A stretch of 64,000 nt of DNA from Amoebophrya sp. A120 (Eukaryota > Sar > Dinophyceae > Syndiniales > Amoebophryaceae). The position numbers and the translations under genes were made by a program. The DNA lies in NCBI GenBank assembly GCA_905178155.1, contig CAJINV010000002.1, positions 9,249,412 through 9,313,411 of the forward strand. The letters are read 5' to 3'. Shown here piece by piece: positions 37,501 to 46,800 of the stretch. Positions within the stretch are counted from its first letter, which is position 1. Each line of letters begins with the position of its first letter. The notes under the pieces are model-generated. The model was not told the DNA's origin. It made no database searches and saw only the letters and a program-made list of their open reading frames with translations.

Positions 37501-38008
37501 ACCCTGATGATTTGGATAAAAAAAGAACAACCGATTGTAATTTGTTCAGCTGCTTATCCAAGCGGTCGGCGACGCGATTGAAGCTTTACGTTCCAGCGGA
37601 TTCACGGCGTGCTACGTCATGGTTTTCGTGGTAGCCTTGGGTTGTTGGACCTATTTTGTCGACGATTTTCAATGCATGTACTTCGTCCAGGCCTCGTGCT
37701 GCGTTCCAGGCACCTGCGGCGACTGCAGCTGGATGTGCCAGGAGTCCGGATTGGAGACCAATGCGGAACTGATGCGGGCAATGTGCTACTATACCTGGAT
37801 GAGCGACGAGGAGGTCATTGCGCACTGCGCAACGGCGTGCGGCGGAACCTGTGCGGATCAGCCACTCTGCTCGCCTGGCTGTATCCAAGCAAAACAGGTA
37901 GACGCCGCGGGGCTCACCGGGGCGGAAGATGCAAGGAGATCACTGTTGCAACAGGATCGGGCGAGTAAAGTACAGTACACGCCCTGGGACGCGTATGCCT
38001 ATCGATAG
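19588..38008 (+). CDS. Giant ferlin-like multi-C2 membrane protein
   Basis: Fifteen exons: 19588-20056, 20383-20706, 20973-21234, 23087-23417, 23573-25255, 25414-25461, 25748-31423, 31638-32853, 33586-33874, 34138-35051, 35265-35606, 35821-35880, 36138-36373, 36638-37378, 37550-38008. They sum to 13050 nt, about 4349 residues. Order: a Lys-rich start; C2-like domains near residues 100-250, 264-350 and 695-790; an acidic/Ser-rich insert of about 1800 residues (exon 25748-31423); a Gln-rich coiled-coil repeat block; a PDZ-like stretch (GAKLVLVNGVNVEAL); C2-like domains near 3720-3830 and 3920-4065, the last with the ferlin-type sequence QETDIHYMSTG then YNWRF; a transmembrane helix near 4215-4236; and a Cys-rich tail of about 110 residues. 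Ferlins are Ca2+/phospholipid-dependent membrane-fusion proteins with tail anchors (family knowledge). This one is about twice the usual 2000 residues because of the insert. Twelve introns are introners and two are GT-AG. Confidence 0.8.
20057..20377 (+). mobile_element. Introner element 4, family A
   Basis: 321 bp, left end TAACTCAAGTAAAAACGT, right end ACGTTTTTGCTCAGGATA. Perfect flanks GTTCG. One of four elements where a GT-AG reading (G+TA...ATA+G) is possible. Confidence 0.85.
20707..20967 (+). mobile_element. Introner element 5, family C
   Basis: 261 bp, same length as element 1 and clearly similar throughout. Perfect flanks GCTCC. Confidence 0.9.
21235..23081 (+). mobile_element. Introner element 6, family A, carrying a nested insertion
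   Basis: Left end TATCCTGAGTAAAAACGT, right end ACGTTTTTACTCAGGATA, perfect flanks CAGGG. Total 1847 bp. The right arm is interrupted by 1568 bp; without it the element would be 279 bp, normal for family A (281-321). Confidence 0.85.
21493..23060. mobile_element. 1.57-kb insertion nested in introner 6
   Basis: Bounded by a 19-bp direct repeat, GCATTACAACTCTGGTGTG (21474-21492 and 23042-23060), read here as a target-site duplication. The inserted sequence has a GC-rich left half (about 21640-22200) and an AT-richer right half. It has no clear inverted ends, no poly-A tail and no long protein-like frame. A non-autonomous element is likely but the class is unknown. Confidence 0.65.
23418..23567 (+). 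mobile_element. Introner element 7, family D
   Basis: 150 bp, TATGCATTGCAAAAGTAT / ATACTTTTGCACAGGATA. Flanks GCGGC/GCCGC (4/5). Confidence 0.85.
25256..25408 (+). mobile_element. Introner element 8, family D
   Basis: 153 bp, nearly identical in plan to element 7. Perfect flanks CGGAA. Confidence 0.9.
25462..25742 (+). mobile_element. Introner element 9, family A
   Basis: 281 bp, TATCCTGAGGAAAAACGT / ACGTTTTTACTCAGGATA. Perfect flanks CGGGG. Elements 8 and 9 leave a 48-nt exon (25414-25461) between them. Confidence 0.9.
31424..31632 (+). mobile_element. Introner element 10, family H
   Basis: 209 bp, left TATGGAGAGAAACAAGTT, right AACTTTTTTTCTTTGATA, arms extending to GTCAC.../...GTGAC. Perfect flanks TCGCG. 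Only member of its family in the window. Confidence 0.85.
31638..32400 (+). repeat. Three Gln-rich coiled-coil repeats inside the ferlin coding sequence
   Basis: Units of about 65-90 residues built on NEQGGQPTPEQ/NEQGGQPTPMQ/NPGGAPTPEQQ followed by an amphipathic Gln/Leu/Glu helix. The first two are each followed by a Gly/Pro run. They start near 31665, 31888 and 32188. Confidence 0.7.
32854..33580 (+). mobile_element. Introner element 11, family B, carrying a nested insertion
   Basis: 727 bp, TATCCTAAGGAAAAATCC / GGATTTTTCCTTTCGATA. Perfect flanks GAAGA. Removing the 405-bp insertion leaves 322 bp, exactly the length of elements 2 and 25. Confidence 0.9.
33141..33545. mobile_element. 405-bp insertion nested in introner 11
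   Basis: Bounded by the 14-bp direct repeat ATCAGAAGTTCCGT (33127-33140, 33532-33545). It has no coding capacity, no obvious inverted ends and no poly-A tail. It is unlike the 1.57-kb insertion in element 6 by eye. Confidence 0.7.
33875..34132 (+). mobile_element. Introner element 12, family C
   Basis: 258 bp, TATCAAATGTAAAAATGT / ...TTTTTGCAATGCATA. Perfect flanks CGGCC. The right arm has a short duplication (CCCAGTCCCAGAC). Confidence 0.9.
35052..35259 (+). mobile_element. Introner element 13, family E
   Basis: 208 bp, TATCGCAAGAAAAAATTG / CACTTTTTTCTTGCGATA. Perfect flanks CATGC. Confidence 0.9.
35607..35815 (+). mobile_element. Introner element 14, family E
   Basis: 209 bp, TATCCAAGAAAAAAACAT / GTTTTTTTCTTGGATA. 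Perfect flanks GGTCA. Variant arms; the mismatches to element 13 are compensated between left and right arms. Confidence 0.9.
35881..36132 (+). mobile_element. Introner element 15, family C
   Basis: 252 bp, TATCAAATGTAAAAATGT / ACATTTTTACATTTGATA, an essentially perfect inverted repeat. Perfect flanks GTATA. The exon between elements 14 and 15 is 60 nt. Confidence 0.9.
36374..36637 (+). other. Conventional GT-AG intron in the ferlin C2 domain
   Basis: 264 nt, GTGTTA...CATAG, between codons. The split C2 domain then reads continuously from a DEE-V-S-T-A-D-L-K-V-K stretch into the QETDIHY motif. Confidence 0.65.
37379..37549 (+). other. GT-AG intron whose retention gives an alternative tail
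   Basis: 171 nt, GTATTT...GTTCAG, phase 0 on both sides. Read through, it encodes 42 more residues with a hydrophobic stretch (FFAALFLFIFTFTL) and a TGA at 37505-37507. Confidence 0.6.
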
Positions 38009-39096
38009 GGGGTAAAATACTAAAGCAATGGTGTGAAAGTAAGTACCTAGAACTTCAGAGCACGGTGAATTATGTATGAGATGCTCCTGCGGAGAACAAT
38101 GATACTCTATGCATGTTAATGCAAAAAGCAAGCGAATAATTTACGATTGCACACGACGAAATTCAAATTTCGAAGTAGAAACTAGCGAGCAACTACGAAG
38201 CTTGATGGACATGAATGCTGCTGATGAATAGAAGGCAGAGCTAATGCTAGACGCGAAACTTTCTTGACGGCAACACAATCATTTGTGTAGGTACGGTACA
38301 GAATGCTTCGACTTGGCGTCATGTGAAAAAAAAGGCTTTCGGCGACGCAGCCTTGTGCCAAAAAGGTTTTCACATACCTTGGCTCGTGCATGTCAGTCCG
38401 GAAACGGATTTGGAAATTGTTCGATAAACAAGATTGGAAAAATCGTAAAGCGAGATCTTAAGCATAGTAGAGGCAAAATCCAGGAGTTGGAGTGATGCAT
38501 CAGCGAAAAGAAATGATGAACATTGTTTCAAGAAAACGAACTACGATGTGACTTGCATCCACACCCACGACTACCGATTCGGTTCCGCAAAAGTTCGGTC
38601 TAGACAGTAGCAAGTCATTATTGAGCATCGTAGAATCACTCTATTTGCAGTATTAACAACAAAGAAAATAAAAATGAGAAATTTTCTGATCAAATCTGGC
38701 TGCCACATTTGTTTCGTGTCGGCTTCGATTGTATTTGCATGATCCCGGATCAAGAGGAATACACAAACAGATCCAAAATCAATGTTTCCTGACCACACTA
38801 CAACAAAACAGAAATTGACCCAAGCTCCTTGAAAAATCCTCCGACTCTACTCCTTGTGTTGACACAACTACACAGCGGTCTTCATCTGTTTGAAAATCGT
38901 TTTTTTGTGGTAGTAAGTTCGACCACAATAAACTTTGACAAAGAGAAAACTGCTAAAAGCTGCAACTGCTAGTCCAACTACAGTATCCGCTTTTCGACCC
39001 GAAGTTATCTAACTTAAAGCCTTAACCGGTTCCTTTTCTGTTCAACACACCTTGAACTTCAACGTAAAACTTCCACGACTAGTCTACTCTCTGAAA
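38009..39096. other. Intergenic region
   Basis: About 1.1 kb, AT-rich, no gene or repeat recognised. Confidence 0.5.
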
Positions 39097-39810
39097 ATGT
39101 CGTCCGCATCCCAACAGCAGCCTGCTACCCCTGTCTCAGTGCCGGTCCCGCAGCCGTCCGCTGCGCCGGCCCCGGCCTCCCAGCCGGTTGCTGCGTCGGC
39201 TCCCGTGCACCAGCAGCAGTCGACCTACGTTCCCCACAGCACCGCTCCGGCCCCGCAACAGCAACCCACGGCCCCGCAGCCGCAAACTACCTACGTTTCG
39301 GCCGCACCCCCCGCGCCCCCGCAGACCCGCTACGTCTACGCTCAGCCGGCCACTACCGTCGTCGTCGCTCCGGCGCCCGTGGTCGGGTGTCGCGACGATA
39401 CTAACCCTATCGGGGCCTTCGGCTGCGACAAGCGCGTAGAGCCGAACTGCTGCGTTTCCCTCTGTTGCCCCGGGTGCACGATCACGAACTATGAGGGGTT
39501 GAGCATCGCCGCCATCCTTGCCTGGATTCCGTTCTTCTCGATCGGGTTCTGGCCCATCTCCATCATGGGGTGCTTCGCCGCCTGCTGCTGGACCCCGCCG
39601 ATCTGGGGTGTGCACTACAACGTGAACCGCGCCAAGCTGGGTGCCCCCGTCCAGGCCGCGCCGGCCGGGCAGACGGTCACCTACGTCGCCGCGGGATCGG
39701 ACACGCAGGTGCTCCCGGAAGGCTGGGAAAACAAGGCGGCCCCGTTCCCCGAGTTCCTGCAGGAGGACGAGGACCTGTATTCTTCCTCGGAAGAGGAGCC
39801 TCTCGTCTAA
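39097..39810 (+). CDS. Cys-rich membrane protein with Pro/Gln-rich N-terminus
   Basis: 237 residues from the ATG at 39097; the frame continues upstream without a better ATG. Residues 1-105 are Pro/Ala/Gln-rich and probably cytoplasmic. Residues 107-150 hold nine Cys, including CCVSLCCPGC. A hydrophobic segment with two possible short helices follows (AAILAWIPFFSIGFWPISIMGCFAACC is the region in outline). The last 50 residues are acidic and end in a run of Ser/Glu. The Cys-plus-membrane layout is reminiscent of PLAC8-type proteins, but the diagnostic motif is not clear and I do not assign it. No introns. Confidence 0.65.
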   Translation: MSSASQQQPATPVSVPVPQPSAAPAPASQPVAASAPVHQQQSTYVPHSTAPAPQQQPTAPQPQTTYVSAAPPAPPQTRYVYAQPATTVVVAPAPVVGCRDDTNPIGAFGCDKRVEPNCCVSLCCPGCTITNYEGLSIAAILAWIPFFSIGFWPISIMGCFAACCWTPPIWGVHYNVNRAKLGAPVQAAPAGQTVTYVAAGSDTQVLPEGWENKAAPFPEFLQEDEDLYSSSEEEPLV

Positions 39811-41141
39811 GAAAATCAAAATTTGTGATGAACAAAACGGCGAGGAGAGATTGCTAGAAGGAGACGTGTTTATACTTGCAGTTGAAAGTAGGATGAACTA
39901 CAACAAGAAGCATACAGCATGTACAATTTAGTGAAGATAATTGCGCATAGGCGTATTTTTACACGCGCTACGAAGGGTGAAACTTTGTATAGCTTCCGCT
40001 GGTATGATTGCGCCTTAGAAACGATTGCGCTCCACGGGGGCAATCACCCGTCGATGTCAAGTTATACTAAAGTTTTCCCGTTTTCGTTTGCACCTTTTGG
40101 AATATTTTCAACATCAAGAAAATCTTTACACTTTTCAATGGACGTCGGATGCTTTTTTTTTTCGTTTTGGAACAAAGGTGACGAGTAAGTACAGGAGTTT
40201 CTCAACATCATACATAGTGTTGCAACGAGTGACTGCTCGTACAGTCCCGAGTGACTTTTCGTACAGTCACTCGCTGCAATATGAGTCGACCATGTAGTTG
40301 TACTTAAGGAAATTATTGAAGGAGGTGTTTTTACATACGACAGTCTCAGTCACCATAAATACGAGCCTAGAAAGTAATACACAACCCTGATCCGCCCCGA
40401 TTGAAACGTCAAACCACCCTGTATGATGTAGATGATGGTAGGACAGCGTTGCTTCCAGCGTCGTTCTCAACGATCATCAAAAACCCCTTTTTCGGTTACT
40501 TGAGATGTCGTTTTGAGAGTCATGAAAAAAAAGAAAAACGAAGCAGCCGCTGCCGCCTTCGAGGCGGCATTTTACGGGTTAGTAGAGAAGCCCATGCTCG
40601 TTCCTCCAATATTCGGGCCGCGGGGATTCGGCGCCGCTAGAAAACAGAAAACAAGCCACGGGGATCGGGTGCTACCGCTAAAAAACTCACAAGAGGAGAA
40701 ACGGGAAACTCATTTGATTTCGGTTTTGGGTGTCCCCAGCTTCACCGTGATGGTGCTCTCGTGTTTGCGTAACATTCGCAAAAGGAGGCGCTCAACATCA
40801 ACCTGTCAAATCGTTCATCCTGCATTCTAGGGTCGTCTAAGCTTTCGTTGTTTGTCGTCTTATTTGGGTACTTTTAGTATGTTGTACTTAGGCATACTAT
40901 GTATAAATGGGGTTCAACATATCCTGGGTTAGACATCGCTCGGCGCATGGTATTGAGCTGTCGTCAATTTATCAAGCTGTCGGACGAGGTCAAATACCGA
41001 ATCGCTTTGCTAAGAAGAACAAAAGTTGTAGCGATCCCTGTGTAGAATTAGATAGGAAGACAAAACGAAACGTATGACTTTTGTCACCAGACTCAAGGTC
41101 TATTCGTTTTATGCTGCCTGCTAGTCGCGAAAGAAAAAAAA
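39811..41141. other. Intergenic region with one weak small reading frame
   Basis: An ATG at 40522 opens 102 codons (to 40830) starting MKKKKNEAAAAAFEAAF. It could be a small protein or first exon. There is no family match and no clear splice continuation. A short direct repeat CGTACAGTC occurs at about 40238 and 40260. Confidence 0.35.
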
Positions 41142-41486
41142 ATGACAAGATCTCAGCACCGACCAGTACGCGATGCGGGGAGGTCTCTTCGCGAGGTGGA
41201 AACCAGTCCGCGACGGCGAATATGATCGTTTCGCGAAGATGTCGACCCTGACGGGCGACACGTTGACGAGTTTTTTCGGCGAAATAACTATGAGCATGTC
41301 GACACGGTCTACCATAGTAGCAACCGACGGCGTGGTGACCATGAAGATGATCATGTTGCTGAAGTAGAGACGAGTTTTCCTTCCCGACAGGACCATTCCG
41401 TACGTCGGCCTCAGAGTGCCCGAGCTCCCCTGGAGAGCCACGCATTGGTTGGGGAGGATCGTCGACGGCATCGTCAGCGCCGGCCC

Positions 41487-43331
41487 ATGATGTTCTACAA
41501 CGAGAGGTTATCATCTGGTAATATGGACTTCCCACATGAACAAGCAGACGAGTTTCATCGAGAACCTGTTGACGATAGAACTCATTTTTACCACGACGAA
41601 GACAACTTCTACCACAAAGATGGCGAGAATTTTGAAGATTACTATCTTCATGCCACCGACGAGGTGGAACTACAGGACATGGTCATGGACAATAACTACT
41701 ACGACGTTGCGGCGGAAGACAACACCTACAAGTCAACTCAGGGTGCTCGAGGAGAGCTGCCGCGGGCTGAAAATCCCGAAGAAGATGATGATGATCACGA
41801 GCAGGACACCGCCGGCGCCTTAATCCGCTACAATAATGTCGCGCGGGATATGGCGTTCTCAAACGTTACATTCTCAACTGTTACATGATTTGTCATGCAA
41901 AATGACCATAAGCCGCAAGACAATCAAGCTGCTCAGCATGACAAATTATCAAAGGGCTAAACAGCATCTAAATCCGTGCCAAATTTGTGATGCAAGACTT
42001 GCAAGCTTACCCCTTTCCCTATTGCTGTTTTTGCATGACGAATTCATGTAACAGTTGAGATTGTAGTAGTTGAGAGCGCCATACTGGATCTTTTGCAACA
42101 AATGCGGGTGAATTCGAACAAATTGAAAACCCTGGACCTCTCCGGCATGCTCTTCTCCAACGCCTTCTACAAAGAATTCGCGAATCAGCGAAAGCACAAC
42201 ACGAATCTGACCGCCTTGTACTTGAATAATTGCAACCTGACCGATAACAACTTGCGGCAGATCGTGCTCGGGGAGCTCACCGGGGATCCGTCGAAGCAGC
42301 TGGAGGTTCTGTCCTGCGAAAACAATTTCCTGAAAAACGTTTCTTGCTTCTACATTGCCCGAGCGCTCTGCGGGTTTGCGACGATCAAGAACAAGGTCAC
42401 TTCCGGCGCTTCCCGCGCATTACTTGCGGGTGCGTCAACCACGCAGACAAAATGGAGCCGGAGCCACGGTGGTAGAAATGCCTTGGATATCGGTGGGTCG
42501 AATGTGGCGAATAGGTTGAGGTATTTGTCCCTACGGAAAAATCTGATCAACGGGTCCGACGGGATCCGAATTCTGGCGGACGCGTTGATGAATGTGGACA
42601 AGAATCTGGAGGTGCTGAACCTGAGCGAAAACCTGATCGACAACTACGGCTTGGGTTGGATGGGCATGGTTTTGCGGAATAACAACGTGTTGAAAATGGT
42701 GGATTTGCGGGGCAACAGAAACGAGGGGAACGACGGGATTCACGAGATTCTGCTCGCGTGTGAGGCGAGTGACTGCAATTTGGTGTACGCAGATTATGCA
42801 GTTGACACCGGCGAACATCTTCAGGAAAGCGACAACGTTGCGCCGTCCGGCGACATGGCCGTCGCGTGTTTGGGGAAGCGGAACTGCACAGTTTACACGG
42901 ATCATCCATTCGGCCGACCTTCTGCACGACTCGCCCGGCAAGCCTCCTCTCCGGAGAAATTTTTCAAATCGCCCAAATCCAAGTCCCGGGCACCGGTACT
43001 CCGCTTCAAGCGCTCCTCCACCCGGCAGAATGAGTTTGAACCGGCCTCGATCATGAGCGAACGGGTTGCGAGTGATAACCAGTTCCGGGCGACCTCGAGC
43101 AGCATGTTGGAAAACAATTTCCCCGATTTCCAGCATTGGGGCAAATTGTTTCAGCAGAACGGGGAACTGGAGAGCGGAATGAAGGAAACGTCCCTGGGAT
43201 ACGGGATTAGCCGGTTGAGGTTCAAACCAGGAGTAGAGACGAGACCAAGAAGCTCGTCGTCTCCCACGAGAAGACCGAGGTCGGCGTCGGCCGTAAGTGG
43301 CGCGAGACCAGGCGGGATTCTACGGCGGTGA
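41487..43331 (+). CDS. Leucine-rich-repeat (RNI-like) protein
   Basis: Exons 41487-41848 and 42089-43331 give about 534 residues from the first in-frame ATG. The N-terminal 130 residues are Asp/Glu/His/Tyr-rich. From about residue 135, three to five ribonuclease-inhibitor-type leucine-rich repeats follow (LKTLDLSGM, LTALYLNNCNL, LEVLSCENN, LRYLSLRKNLI, LEVLNLSENLI, LKMVDLRGN). These are expected to build a curved protein-binding surface. The last 170 residues are basic and Ser/Arg/Pro-rich. The frame stays open and charged upstream to a TGA at 41223, beyond which an ATG at 41142 opens the same frame, so the true N-terminus may be longer. The single intron is a family G introner. Confidence 0.65.
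41849..42083 (+). mobile_element. Introner element 16, family G
   Basis: 235 bp, TATGGCGTTCTCAAACGT... / ...GTTGAGAGCGCCATA, with further arm pairing (TCTCAACTGTTACAT with ATGTAACAGTTGAGA). Flanks CGGGA/CTGGA (4/5). Confidence 0.8.
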
Positions 43332-43876
43332 GTGTAGAAGTTCGGAGTGGGTTCGAATTTGTTGAAAAGGGCGAACGCGGTGATTTTTCATCTCGGAAAC
43401 CTGCACGAAAAGCACAGCGACATCAAGCAGAGAGAGAGACGCATCGGAAGAGCTGCGCTTGTACTACAATGGGAAACCACGACATAGGAAGTGTGCCTCT
43501 TTCTGCTCGAAGATGTTCGCACAGTGTCCTTCGGGTTTGTCGTGCAATGCTCCTTCAAACGTCGCTTGTGCGAATTTCGCCAGTGCTACAAGTGAGTGTC
43601 TGCTCGTAGCTGAGACAAATCGAGAGATTTTGAAGAATTTGAGAGTGAGTGAAGTTAAATTTGGACGAGAATTTTTGCTGTGCAATGTGTCGCACCAATC
43701 GTCGACGTCAAAGGCTATCGCATACAGGAAGTATCCATCACGACGTGCAAGTTTAACATTTCTTTCTGTCACCGAAAAAGCAGGACGCACGGAGAATTGC
43801 TTTTCTGATGTTCTACTGCTACAGAAGGAAATAAAGAGTCAAACACAAACTCTTCGAACTAGCAACAGCAGAAACC
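43332..43876. other. Short intergenic region
   Basis: 545 bp. A frame starting near 43459 has six Cys in its first 45 codons but runs into the next gene in another frame, so it is not called. No repeats seen. Confidence 0.45.
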
Positions 43877-46800
43877 ATGCCGGGCGGCGTCGCCTCCGCC
43901 GTGCTTCAGTCCCTGAATGGGAGCACCACCGTGATGTCCAGTATCTTTTCCGGTTCTTCTTCCCCCGAGGAAGCGCATTTGCTCCAGCAAGCCGGCTTCC
44001 AGCCGTCGCTTCCCTACCACACTGGAGCACCGGCGGATGAGGTGCTGCCAGAAGCGGGAAATAACGCGGAGCATGAGCACGATTCCGGGGAACACGACGA
44101 GCACCACGAGGAGCATGAGGACCACGAACATGAGGACCATGAGCACGAAGACCACGATATCTTGTGTAAAAACGTCGACGCTCCAGCCTCCAGGCTCATC
44201 AAGATGGGCACTTTTCTAGACAAGCCAGCATTTACTTTTGGATATCGCGCGTAACAAGAAGTTTAGGCTCGCAGTGTCGTCGCATTTAGCTATTGTAGCT
44301 GCATCACAAATCGATCCCTTTATCCTGATTCTAGCATGACAAACTGGCAGACAGCATTACAGAATCCTCCTCATGTGCGCTGCGCATGAGAAACATCTTA
44401 CTAGGCTTGCAGATTTGCATGGCAAGTGTGGGGCGGGGACGATGACGTTTTTCTTCAGGATACAGGAGCACGAAGAGCACGTATCCCACGAAAAAAGTGT
44501 TACAGTTACACATTTGCAGTGAATTCAGCAACACAAATTTCTCTGCATGAGAGAGAAAACTTGTAATGCAGAAATCCTACGGGAAAACACCTACGAAACG
44601 AGGCTCCTATACATATCCGGCATGACAGAGCTTGTCTGTCTTGCTTGGCCTGCAACACAACGCGTAACTGTAACACTTTTTTCTTGCGATAGCACGAGGA
44701 CGAGCACCATTACGAGGAGGAGGAGGAGTTCCACGAAGAGCACGAGCCGGAGGTATTACAATGAAATATGCCCCCACCCCCGAACTTGGTAGCATTTGTA
44801 TTGCAAACCTTCCAAAAAGAAAGAGAAACATTCGCCCTCTTGCATCTAGCAGCATCACAGATTTATTCCAATCGTGAATAGAAGCAAAAATTTGTATTGT
44901 AAAAGACGCCAGCAAGAGCGGCGCTTGGCATGCAAGCGATGCGATATACGACTAGACTCTGCATCAGAAAGATTCATATTTCTTTCATGCATGAGAAAAA
45001 GTGTTCATTTGGAAACTCAAACTTCGCATCACACATTCTCGCGTCCGCCTGACTCCACGACCTGGTGGCCGAACCATGTGCGGTAAGGTGCCCTTACAGG
45101 TTATGTAGTGGCTTCGGTCGGTTTAGCATCACAAATTCTTGCAACTGTGGAGGGGGTGGGGGCATTTTTCACTGTAATAGGTGCAGGAAAACGAAAACGA
45201 AGCCGGTGGAGCAGGTGGTGACGACCAGCAGGACGCCGAGGCGGATGGTGCCGGCGCCGAGAACGAAAACGAGGTGGAAGTCGAGGGCGCGGAGGAAGAA
45301 ATCGTGGAGGAGCTGGGGGAGCACTTGTCTTCCGAGGTCACGGTGCTGAACGGTCTGCGGATCTGCTTCGAGCAAGCGAACGAGGAGATCAACGAACAGA
45401 CGAAGAAGATCTACAAGAGGGTGGAGTCGGTGGTGGAGGTCGTGAAGGGCGGTTTTGGCCTGTTTAGTGGCGGAAAGGGCAAGGCGGGCGCGGGGGGAAG
45501 CAAGACGAACAATGATGCGGAGAAGTCAACAGCGGCCACTACGAGTTCCACTTCTGCTGGTGCGCGCCAATATGAAGATGGCCACACGTCGTCCCCCTCG
45601 TCATTTGGTCCGAATAGAAGCAAGACAACGTCAAAGAAGAATAAAGGGGCAGAGAACAAGCCAAGTCGTGGATCCAGCTTTGTCACCCCAAAGAACAGCA
45701 GCACTACTCGCCGCGGCAAAAAGACGAGCGCTTCATCTCTCCGCGAAGGATCGCAAAAGGAGATGAAGCAGAAGAAAACAACCAAAATCGAGGTCCAGCA
45801 AATAAAATTTGAGAACATCAACTTTACAAAACCCATACCGCTGCCGATACCACGACTTCCCGGATCAATTTCTACCTCAGGCAGCCCAGCAGTTCCGTAT
45901 TTGCCAGTTGCACCGACGAGCAACTTCTCGACGGCGCAGCCGGTAGTTAAAAATGGGGGTTTTTCCGTGCTGATGAAAAACAAAAATCTGAAAATGAACC
46001 CGAACGTGATCGATGAAATAATCGCTCATCCGAAAAGCTGCAAAACAGATGACTCCGATTTAAACTCCTCAACGACCACGACCCTCCTGGAGCAGCAGGT
46101 GAATGAAGGGTCGTACTCCGATCATTTTGGGAGTGCGCCTAGCAAGAGGATCAAGGCGCCGGTCAACACCAGCGGTGTTTTTAGCGGGGACGAGGGGCAG
46201 TATGAGCAGGACTTCGAATTCGAGGACGCGCAGCACGATATCTACGAAGAAATCGTGGCTGACGGGGTATTGAATTTGAACGGTACCAGTACTGCGAAAA
46301 ATACGCAGGAAGCGATGCAGGAACAACTGAAGAGCAAGAAACAAATCCGAGCAGGAGCAGCTGCACCCTCTTCTCCTTCGGATCAACTGCATCTTCACGA
46401 ACAAGTTCTGGTCACGAACCTCATCACGCCCGAACTTTTGGAGGAATTGATCCCGATCGGAGATGAGTTGAAGTACCGGCAAAGTCTGTACGGTGGGAGT
46501 AGTTCTTGCAACCAAAACAACCAAACCTACGCGAACAGCAACGGCGAGCTGAGTCCCGGATATTGCAACACGATCTGGAGCGTGGATGAGGCGAATGCAG
46601 CGGCGCAGATTACTCAACTTCCGCCCCTGCCGTTTGTTAGCAAATCGAACACGGTGAAGCAGTTGAGCCCGGACTTGCAACCGATAGGCCACTTAGTACC
46701 GAGGGGAATAGCAAGCACGCCGGAAGTTGCTGCGATTTTAAAGGGCGATCATTCTGCGGCAAACGCAAAAGACGACAGCGGGCGGATCCATAATTCTTGC

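Noticed and set aside
41223-41225. Selenocysteine readthrough at the LRR gene TGA
   Set aside because: I see no SECIS-like hairpin and no selenoprotein family match. A downstream start at 41487 is simpler.
43459-44040. 193-codon Cys-containing frame on +
   Set aside because: It overlaps the start of the 43877 gene in another frame and has no continuation. The Cys-rich start is suggestive but unsupported.
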